Positions 57,721 through 64,000 of a stretch of 64,000 bases of DNA are shown here, piece after piece. The stretch is from Acidobacteriota bacterium (GTDB taxonomy: Bacteria; Acidobacteriota; Terriglobia; Terriglobales; Acidobacteriaceae), in contig JARLGJ010000022.1 in the NCBI GenBank assembly GCA_031296105.1, positions 1-64,000 on the forward strand. Reading direction: 5' to 3'. Made by a program: the position numbers and the translations under genes. Below the pieces are notes generated by a model that saw nothing but the letters and a program-made list of their open reading frames with translations, did not search any database and had not been told where the DNA came from. Numbering within the stretch: the first letter of the stretch is position 1; the number at the start of each line of letters is the position of its first letter.

Positions 57721-58866
57721 ATGAGAAAACTTGCCTGTTGTTTGGGATGCGCGCTGGCGCTGGCGGTGCCTGCGTGGGCGCAAACTCCGTCTGCTGCCGC
57801 GTCCACGGTGCCGTCTGCCGCGGCGGCCTCCGCCTCTCCGGCCGTGCCGGTGTTTACGGCCACGGCGACGTTGCGCTTTGCCAATCTGGCGCTGGGCTGC
57901 GTCAACAAGGAATACCCCAACAAGCTGAGTCACACTCTGCAAAGCGATGCCGACGCGCGGCTTCCACGCGAGCTGACGCCGTCCTTTTACGGATGCTATG
58001 ACTGGCACTCCTCGGTGCATGGACACTGGCTGCTGGTACGCCTGCTGGAGCAGTATCCGAACTCTCCGTTTGAGCCGCAGGCGAGGCTGGCCCTGGGGCG
58101 CGACCTGACGGCCGCCAAGCTACAGGCCGAGGCCGCGTACCTGGAGCGCAGCGACCGCACCGGCTTTGAGCGTCCCTACGGGCTGGCGTGGTTGTTGCAA
58201 CTGGCGGCCGAGTTGCGCGAGTGGCACGATCCCCAGGCCATGGTGCTGATGTCCAACCTGCGTCCGCTGGAGCTGGCGGCGGTGTCCCGCTTGAAGCCTT
58301 GGCTGGCGAAGCTGCCGTATCCCGTGCGCGTGGGCGAGCACTCGCAGACGGCATTTTCCCTGGGGCTGATGATGGACTATGCGCAGACGGCCGGCGACCA
58401 TGAGTTTGCCGAACTGCTGCGCAGCAAGGCCCGCCAGTTCTATTTGCACGACCGCTCGTGTCCGATGAATTACGAGCCGTCGGGCGAGGATTTCCTCTCG
58501 CCCTGCCTGGCGGAGGCCGACGTGATGCGCCGCGTGCTGCCGCCGGCGGAGTTCGCCGCCTGGCTCACGGACTTTTTGCCCGAGATTCCGGAGGACGGTT
58601 CGGCCAGTTGGCTGCCCCCGGTGGTGTCGCCCGATCCTGGCGATCCGAAGCTGGCGCACCTGGACGGATTGAACCTAAGCCGGGCGTGGATGCTGAAGGG
58701 CATTGCTCGCGGGCTGCCCGCGGGGGACGCGCGCCGCACGGCCATCGAGGCGGCGGCCACGGCTCACGCCAAGGCAGGGCTGGCGGCCGTTACCGGAGAG
58801 CATTACGAGGGTGGGCACTGGCTGGGCAGTTTTGCCGTGTACCTGATAACGCAGCGCGGATATTAG
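57721..58866 (+). CDS. Exported DUF2891 protein
   Basis: 381 residues. Signal peptide MRKLACCLGCALALAVPAWA and an Ala/Ser/Pro linker lead to the DUF2891 core: CVNKEYPNKLSHTLQSDADA, RELTPSFYGCYDWHSSVHGH (residues ~80-100), HDRSCPMNYEPSGEDFLSPC and EGGHWLGSFAVYL. The all-helical core with conserved His, Asp and Trp looks like an alpha/alpha-barrel carbohydrate-type fold, but no activity is established. ATG 57721 begins the signal; an upstream in-frame ATG at 57679 is less likely. Confidence 0.88.
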   Translation: MRKLACCLGCALALAVPAWAQTPSAAASTVPSAAAASASPAVPVFTATATLRFANLALGCVNKEYPNKLSHTLQSDADARLPRELTPSFYGCYDWHSSVHGHWLLVRLLEQYPNSPFEPQARLALGRDLTAAKLQAEAAYLERSDRTGFERPYGLAWLLQLAAELREWHDPQAMVLMSNLRPLELAAVSRLKPWLAKLPYPVRVGEHSQTAFSLGLMMDYAQTAGDHEFAELLRSKARQFYLHDRSCPMNYEPSGEDFLSPCLAEADVMRRVLPPAEFAAWLTDFLPEIPEDGSASWLPPVVSPDPGDPKLAHLDGLNLSRAWMLKGIARGLPAGDARRTAIEAAATAHAKAGLAAVTGEHYEGGHWLGSFAVYLITQRGY

Positions 58867-59010
58867 AGAACGGCGCGTTTTGCGGCGCGAGGAACGGAAT
58901 CTGCCCGAACGATGAGTCCGCCGGGGTTATCTTGCGGGCAGTGTGGATTCTCCATTCCCGTTTTTCCTGCTCAGGTGGGCCTGGCGCGGCGCGAGATTTA
59001 TCATGTAACC

Positions 59011-61680
59011 ATGCCTGTGCCGCAACGTTCGACTTGTCGTTTCTTACGACTGTTTCTCTGCGCCGTGACTCTGCTGCTTCCTTTCTCATTGCACGCGGAG
59101 GATGGGGCGTCCTTTGACCTTCTTGGCCCGCAGGTGGAAGTCAATGTGACGCGCGGCGGCCGCACCTTACCCATCGGCCAGGTGCCGAACCTGCTGGCGG
59201 GCGACCGCATCTGGGTTCATCCCGCGCTACCGGACAACCAGCAGGCGAAGTACCTGATGGTTGTGGCTTTTTTGCGCGGCGCAACCAATCCTCCGCCGGA
59301 TAACTGGTTTACCAAGGCGGAGACCTGGAACAAGCCGATTCACGCGGAAGGCATTGTGGTGACGGTGCCCGACGGCGCGCAGCAGGCTCTGATCTTCCTG
59401 GCGCCGCAAACGGGCGGCGACTTCAACACGCTGCGCAACGCCGTACAGGGCAAGCCGGGAGCATTTGTGCGCGCGGCGGTGGACCTGCAACTGTTCAGCC
59501 TGAATCGCGCGCGCCTGGAAAAGTATCTGGCGGCCATACGCGCCGAGCAGGATCCCAAGACCTTGCAGAAGGATGCCACCACCCTGGCGCGCAGCCTCAG
59601 TATCAAGGTGGACGAGTCGTGCTTTACGCGCCCCGTGCTGCAACAGGCCTCCTGCCTGATGCAGAAGAGCGACCAGCTTGTTCTCGACGACGGATACAGC
59701 CAGAGCAAGGCAGTCAATCTAATGTCGGGCGCTGGTGGCGATCTGCTGGGTGCCATTAGCAGCACCTCCATGGCCGGCGGCGGAGCCTACAGCCCTTACG
59801 TCGGCGTGGTGGTGGACCTGGCGCGCCTGATGGAAAACCTGCACACGGCAAAGTATCAATACATCTCCGCGCTGGCCTTGCCGCAGGGAGATCAGTTGCA
59901 CCTGCGGCTGAATCTTCCGCCATCGTTCCACAAGCCGCAGTCGGTGATTGTCATCGGCCTGCCGGCGGTGCAGCAGGTCGAGCCGCCCATCATGCGCCCG
60001 GTGAATCCGGAGGCGGTCTCCTGCGCGCAGGCCCCGCATTTGACGCTGGCCGCCGAGGGTGCGCCGCTGGTCTTCTCCTCCGAACTGGCACACAACCTGC
60101 ATCTGCACGTGGAAGACAGCAAAGGCCACACCGCGGATATTCCGGTGACGGCCAATGCGCTGCAAGGCGGCTTTACTCCAACCGGCAATGTGCCGGAACT
60201 CGACTGGCTTCCGCCGTCCTTTTCCGCACGCATTCACGGCGAGTGGGGCTTTGATACCTTTACCGGACCGGAGTACAAGCTGGAGCGCTCCGACGAAGGC
60301 ATCAAGTGGGCGATTCCTCCCGAGCAGCAGAGCGAGGTGATTGCCGGTCACGACTCCAAGCTGCACCTGCAAGCGGCCAATAGCGTATGCGTCGAGCAGA
60401 TCGGTTTCCGCAGCGCCAAGGGAGAGGTCTCCAAGGTGGAGTGGAAGCAGGCGTCCGGCAAGGTGGAGGTGGAACTTCCGCTGAGCAAGGCTCCCGCCGG
60501 TGAAAGCGCACTGCAGATTAAACAATTTGGGCTTCCGCGTCCGCTGGAAGTGCCTCTGCACGTCTATCAGGAGGACTGCAAGCTCACTGGCTTCCAGGTT
60601 CACTCCGGCGACAGTGATGGCACACTGAAAGGCTCCTGCCTGGATGAGGTGGACGTGCTGGATGCCTACGGCTTGCACTTCCATCCCAAGGGCGCACCGG
60701 TAAAGGACGTGCTCAGTTTGCACACGGATTCCGAGGTGAAGGCCGCGCGTGACACCACGGCGCGCGTCTCCCTGAAAGACGGCCGCGTCTTCGAGGTCCA
60801 TGCCACGGCGCTGGCCGCGCGCCCGCGCGTGCAGTTGATCGGCAAGTCCATTGAGCTTTCGGCCTCGCCGATTCATCTTTCGGGCGATGACGATCTTCCG
60901 GCCGACGCGCGCTTGCAGTTCCGCATCAAGTCGGACCTGCCGTTTGCCCGCGCGGAGAAAATCGAAGTGCAGAGCGCCGACGGCTTCTACCGCGAGGAGT
61001 TGAAGCTGGAGAATGGCGGCCTGATGCGGCAGAGCGCGCACACCGTGGTGGCGACGCTGGCGATTCCCAAGGGCATTGCCGAGTCCTCCTTCGGCGCGCT
61101 GCATTTCCGCGCTGTTTCTCCCGAAGGGTTTGAGGGCGACTGGCAGCCGCTGGCCACCCTGGTGCGCCTGCCGCAGATCGGCGACGTGCGCTGCCCGGCG
61201 GCCAAGGATGCACCCTGCACGCTTACGGGCAACAACCTGTTCCTCATCCAGGCAGTCTCGCCGGATGCGGACTTCCAGCACAGCCAGAGCATCAGCGAGA
61301 GCCTGATGAACTCCTCACTCGATGTGCCGCGTCCGCGCGGCAAAGTGCTCTATCTGCGGCTGCGCGACGATCCCAGCGAGATACACACCATCGAAATGCC
61401 TTCGCCAAAAACCGCGGCGCGCAAGGATGACAAGGGCAGGGAGGCGAAGACGGACGCCGCCGCGGGCGGCAACGATGGCGTAAAGACGGCTCCGGCACAG
61501 GGTGACCCCGCGAAGAGTGACGCCGCCCCGGGCGGCAGTACATCCCCAAGCAGTGCTCCGGCTGTGGCTCCCGCGCCGCAGCCTGCGCCGGACAAAGCTG
61601 CGCCGGCCGCCCCTGCGGAACAGTCGCCCGCACCCGCGCAAACTGCGCCGGCCACGTCAACGGATGGTGCTCCCAAGTAG
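59011..61680 (+). CDS. Large exported protein of unknown function
   Basis: 889 residues, not recognised. Signal peptide MPVPQRSTCRFLRLFLCAVT to LHAEDG; then a mostly beta, Ig-like-looking chain with scattered cysteine pairs, and an Ala/Pro/Lys-rich disordered tail from about 790 (PAVAPAPQPAPDKAAPAAPA). A segment with SGAGGDLLGAISSTSMAGGG near residues 240-260 is small-residue-rich. The tail resembles wall- or surface-exposed linkers. ATG 59011 chosen for the signal peptide. It is 144 bp after DUF2891 on the same strand. Confidence 0.75.
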   Translation: MPVPQRSTCRFLRLFLCAVTLLLPFSLHAEDGASFDLLGPQVEVNVTRGGRTLPIGQVPNLLAGDRIWVHPALPDNQQAKYLMVVAFLRGATNPPPDNWFTKAETWNKPIHAEGIVVTVPDGAQQALIFLAPQTGGDFNTLRNAVQGKPGAFVRAAVDLQLFSLNRARLEKYLAAIRAEQDPKTLQKDATTLARSLSIKVDESCFTRPVLQQASCLMQKSDQLVLDDGYSQSKAVNLMSGAGGDLLGAISSTSMAGGGAYSPYVGVVVDLARLMENLHTAKYQYISALALPQGDQLHLRLNLPPSFHKPQSVIVIGLPAVQQVEPPIMRPVNPEAVSCAQAPHLTLAAEGAPLVFSSELAHNLHLHVEDSKGHTADIPVTANALQGGFTPTGNVPELDWLPPSFSARIHGEWGFDTFTGPEYKLERSDEGIKWAIPPEQQSEVIAGHDSKLHLQAANSVCVEQIGFRSAKGEVSKVEWKQASGKVEVELPLSKAPAGESALQIKQFGLPRPLEVPLHVYQEDCKLTGFQVHSGDSDGTLKGSCLDEVDVLDAYGLHFHPKGAPVKDVLSLHTDSEVKAARDTTARVSLKDGRVFEVHATALAARPRVQLIGKSIELSASPIHLSGDDDLPADARLQFRIKSDLPFARAEKIEVQSADGFYREELKLENGGLMRQSAHTVVATLAIPKGIAESSFGALHFRAVSPEGFEGDWQPLATLVRLPQIGDVRCPAAKDAPCTLTGNNLFLIQAVSPDADFQHSQSISESLMNSSLDVPRPRGKVLYLRLRDDPSEIHTIEMPSPKTAARKDDKGREAKTDAAAGGNDGVKTAPAQGDPAKSDAAPGGSTSPSSAPAVAPAPQPAPDKAAPAAPAEQSPAPAQTAPATSTDGAPK

Positions 61681-61702
61681 TTGTAAGGGGTGGAAAAGCG
61701 AT

Positions 61703-62575
61703 CTACGGGCGGCTCAGCGGGGCCGCCTCGCTTTTGGGCCGCGCCTCGGCCTGTGCCTTGCGCACCTCACGCCGCAGGCGAACCAGGTGCTGCACGTACT
61801 CGGCGAAGATCTTCAGCGACGCTTTGCTTTCGCCGCGCTGGCGCGAGCGGAAGACGTAGCCCACCTCGGCAATTCGTTCGATGTGGGCGCGCACCAGAAT
61901 TTCCACCAGAATCTTGTAGCCGCATGGATTCAGCCGCACGCCTTGCACGGACTCGCGCCGCACGATGAAAAATCCTGTCATGGGATCGCTGACGCGGCTC
62001 AACTCGCGGGGCAAAACGGCACGCCCCAGGGCACGTGAGCTGCGTGAAATAAAGCCTCGGAGAGCGGGCCAGTCGCTGGTGCCTCCGCCTTCGGCGTCAC
62101 GGCTGGCCACGGCCAGGTCGGCTCCGGCCAAGGCTGCCTGCAACAGGCGCGCAATGGCCTCGGGAGGGTGCTGCAAGTCGGCGTCAATGACCCCGAGCCA
62201 CTCGCCGCGCGCCACCTGCCAGCCGCGAACCACGGCCGTGGCCAGGCCGCGCTCGCCAATGCGGCGCATGGCGCGCACCCGCGGATTGCGGGCGGCAATC
62301 GCGGCGGCCACTTCCCAGGTGCGGTCGGCGCTGTCGTCATCCACCACCAGAATTTCGTACGACTGCCCCACGGCACTGGCGATGGCCGGTTCCAGTTGCG
62401 CAATCAACTCTTCCAGGTTCTGGCTTTCGTTCAAGGTAGGAACGACGAGTGAAAAAGTGATGCCCTCGCCGGCGCCGCGCACGGGCACAATCATCGGGCC
62501 CTGCGGCACCGCCATCAAGTTACCGGAGGTCGTCACCATTTCGTTGATTTCCAATGCACTATCCGCTCCCTCCAT
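61703..62575 (-). CDS. GT2 family glycosyltransferase (dolichyl-phosphate mannosyltransferase-like)
   Basis: 290 residues. GT-A motifs: FSLVVPTLNESQNLEELIAQ, ILVVDDDSADRTWEVAAA, VIDADLQHPPEAIARLL (DxD-like metal site), SDPMTGFFIVRRESV and CGYKILVEILVRA. It makes polyprenyl-phosphate sugar donors or transfers sugars at the membrane face; there are no clear membrane helices, so it is a cytosolic peripheral enzyme. The first 35 residues are poorly conserved, so the real start may be later (ATG at residue 13). Confidence 0.9.
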   Translation of the reverse strand: MEGADSALEINEMVTTSGNLMAVPQGPMIVPVRGAGEGITFSLVVPTLNESQNLEELIAQLEPAIASAVGQSYEILVVDDDSADRTWEVAAAIAARNPRVRAMRRIGERGLATAVVRGWQVARGEWLGVIDADLQHPPEAIARLLQAALAGADLAVASRDAEGGGTSDWPALRGFISRSSRALGRAVLPRELSRVSDPMTGFFIVRRESVQGVRLNPCGYKILVEILVRAHIERIAEVGYVFRSRQRGESKASLKIFAEYVQHLVRLRREVRKAQAEARPKSEAAPLSRP

Positions 62576-62812
62576 TGCAGCATAGGTGCCGTGGGGAGTC
62601 CAGCCATACGAGCCTGCGAAGTAGCCATAATATGCGCTTTGCTGCTTTAAAGTCCCTTCGCCTTAGCTGGAGAACTCCTGATTGCCCTTGTGAAAATCAC
62701 CGGCTACGCGCAACTCCCGTCCCGCGGCAGGGTTTGGTTCGAGTGAAGCAAACGCCGGTATCCCCGGCTCCGCGCTGGTTAAAGCTCGTGGCGCGCAAAG
62801 GAGAATTCAACG

Positions 62813-63412
62813 ATGCACAACCTTTCCATGCGAACCGCTATCTTGCTGCTCGGCTTGTCCGTGAGCGGCGGGGCTCTGTTGGCGCAAGCCGCGCCCAACG
62901 CCGCAGCCAATGTCGCGCCGGAGGCGGCACAGAGCGCTCCCGCCCGCGGCGCGCTGCGTTTGACCGCCGAGCAACGCCAGAAGATGCAGGAACTGCGCGC
63001 CGGCGCCCGCGACCGGGCGGAGATCATCCGCCACGATCAGTCGCTGACCGAAGCGCAAAAGCAGGACAAGTTGAAGGCCCTGCGTGTCGCAACCGGCGAG
63101 CAGATGAAAGCCGTGTTGACGCCCGAACAGCAGCAGGCATTCGCCGCTCGCCGCGCTCAGGGCGCACAGAAGGCGGCCGCGCGCTTGAACCTCACCGACG
63201 ATCAGAAGGCCAAGCTGAAAGCCCTGCGTGTCTCCAACCGTGAGCAGCGCCAGGCGGTGCTCAACAACCAGTCCTTGACCAGCGAGCAGAAGCAGACGCA
63301 ACTGGCGCAGATCCGCGCCAGCAACAAGACGCAGTTGGCGTCCATCCTCACTCCCGAACAACTCACCCAGTTGCGGCAGATGCGCCATTCTCGCCGTCAC
63401 CAGCAACTGTAG
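62813..63412 (+). CDS. Periplasmic Spy/CpxP-like protein with two tandem repeats
   Basis: 199 residues. Signal peptide through ALLAQAAP. Residues about 49-113 and 124-190 are two copies of one helical unit: RLTAEQRQKMQELRAG ... QSLTEAQKQDKL ... AVLTPEQQQAFAARR, and NLTDDQKAKLKALRVS ... QSLTSEQKQTQL ... SILTPEQLTQLRQMR. The LTxEQ and LTPEQ pattern is that of Spy/LTXXQ chaperones, which normally have one unit pair per dimer subunit. Ends in HSRRHQQL. GGAGA precedes ATG 62813; the terminator follows. Confidence 0.85.
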   Translation: MHNLSMRTAILLLGLSVSGGALLAQAAPNAAANVAPEAAQSAPARGALRLTAEQRQKMQELRAGARDRAEIIRHDQSLTEAQKQDKLKALRVATGEQMKAVLTPEQQQAFAARRAQGAQKAAARLNLTDDQKAKLKALRVSNREQRQAVLNNQSLTSEQKQTQLAQIRASNKTQLASILTPEQLTQLRQMRHSRRHQQL

Positions 63413-63431
63413 CCCGCCAAAAAAACACGGG

Positions 63432-63456
63432 CCGGAGCCAACGCTCCGGCCCGCCG
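63432..63456. terminator. Terminator-like stem-loop between converging genes
   Basis: GGGCCGGAGC and GCTCCGGCCC form a 10-bp stem with a short CAAC loop, preceded by an A run, between the Spy-like and RlmI genes. The A run upstream suits the minus-strand gene. Confidence 0.75.
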
Positions 63457-63474
63457 GCCTTTTCACGATATCGC

Positions 63475-64000
63475 TTAGAACACCGAGCACACCAGGCACT
63501 TCAGGTAGTGCGTCTCCGGCACGTTCAGCAGCACGGGATGATCCACGGCCTGCATGCGCTTTTCGATGATGTGCAGGTTGCGGCGCGCGTCCAGCGCCGC
63601 CGCCGAGAGCATGGCCACAAAATCCTGCTCGCTCACATGGAACGAGCACGAGCAGGTCACAAGCACGCCGCCGTTGCGGATCATCTTCAAGGCGCGCAGG
63701 TTGATCTCCTTGTAGCCGCGCAGAGCGTCCTCGGCCGTGCGCTTCGATTTGGCAAAGGCCGGCGGGTCCAGCACCACGGTCTCATAACGGCGATTCTCGT
63801 CGGCGTACTTGCGCAGCAATTCGAAGGCGTCGGCCTCAATCCACTCCACCGGCTTCTGCTGGTTCAGCACGCGATTCTGCTCGGCCACCGCCAGCGCCTC
63901 GGACGAGATGTCCACGGCCGTCACTGCGTCGCACACGCGATTCATGTGCAGCGAAAAGCCGCCCTGGTAGGTGCAAATTTCCAGAGCCTTGCCGCGCGCG
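63475..64000 (-). CDS. RlmI-type 23S rRNA (cytosine) methyltransferase, N-terminal part outside the window
   Basis: The visible 175 C-terminal residues are a class I methyltransferase domain: CTYQGGFSLHMNR, AVTAVDISSEALAVAEQNRV, VEWIEADAFELLRKYA, catalytic motif VVLDPPAFAKSKRT and LVTCSCSFHVSEQDF. This is the RlmI/RlmK class that methylates 23S rRNA (m5C1962 in E. coli). The frame continues to the window edge; an ATG at 63945 is internal because motif I residues lie upstream of it. Confidence 0.9.
   Translation of the reverse strand, partial: ARGKALEICTYQGGFSLHMNRVCDAVTAVDISSEALAVAEQNRVLNQQKPVEWIEADAFELLRKYADENRRYETVVLDPPAFAKSKRTAEDALRGYKEINLRALKMIRNGGVLVTCSCSFHVSEQDFVAMLSAAALDARRNLHIIEKRMQAVDHPVLLNVPETHYLKCLVCSVF

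Overview
The window looks like a chromosomal segment of an Acidobacteriota (Terriglobia-like) bacterium. The evidence is high G+C, two TonB-dependent receptors with an N-terminal carboxypeptidase-regulatory-like domain, a helix-turn-helix/membrane/TPR protein of a style common in that phylum, and a DUF6599-DUF362-ferredoxin redox cluster. No rRNA, CRISPR array or prophage was seen. One tRNA (Leu, CAA) is present. This placement rests on recalled family distribution and no search was run.

Layout. 1-6.4 kb: the 5' end of an IS transposase, fabI, a RelE/XRE toxin-antitoxin pair with its own operator, a yggS-membrane protein-DUF167 operon, a sodium:solute symporter and an AlkD-like protein, with copies of a palindromic interspersed repeat. 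6.4-11.8 kb: msrQ, then a class II (B12-dependent) ribonucleotide reductase behind a long leader with an NrdR-box-like site, then a quinone oxidoreductase. 11.9-18.7 kb, minus strand: a Tat-exported aldo/keto reductase-ferredoxin, NapG/NapH-like iron-sulfur proteins, DUF362, DUF6599 and two low-complexity exported proteins. 18.9-28.2 kb: acetyltransferase, HTH-TM-TPR protein, porin, amino-acid permease, PP2C phosphatase, Ser/Thr kinase, mini membrane protein and an Amt-like protein with an altered pore. 28.4-37 kb: Oar-like receptor with an exported SAM-hydrolase-like protein, transglutaminase-like protein, L-lactate dehydrogenase and a B12-type radical SAM protein.

37-57.3 kb is the most interesting part. 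Two divergent arms face each other across a 560-bp control region. The left arm encodes a DmsC-like membrane anchor and a polyferredoxin, with a SAM methyltransferase further on. The right arm encodes an outer-membrane protein of the phenol meta-pathway type, a protein made of two tandem winged-helix-like repeats, a Tat-exported molybdopterin oxidoreductase resembling the catechol-dehydroxylase clade, a DmsB-like four-cluster ferredoxin and a TorD-type chaperone. Both arms carry a good sigma-54 promoter. A 19-bp palindrome lies between them, and a GAF-GAF-AAA+-Fis sigma-54 activator is encoded just downstream. Next comes a metallophore-type cluster: TonB receptor, methyltransferase, FecB/C/D-like ABC transporter, a small molybdopterin-binding-fold protein, a DUF4213/DUF364 protein and an FmdE-type zinc protein. 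My reading, as inference, is an inducible periplasmic aromatic-compound oxidoreductase system next to a dedicated metal or metal-chelate uptake route that may serve its Mo/W cofactor. The tRNA-Leu lies at the right edge of this block.

57.7-64 kb: DUF2891 protein, a large exported protein of unknown function, a GT2 glycosyltransferase, a Spy/CpxP-like protein with two repeats, and an RlmI-type rRNA methyltransferase cut by the window end.
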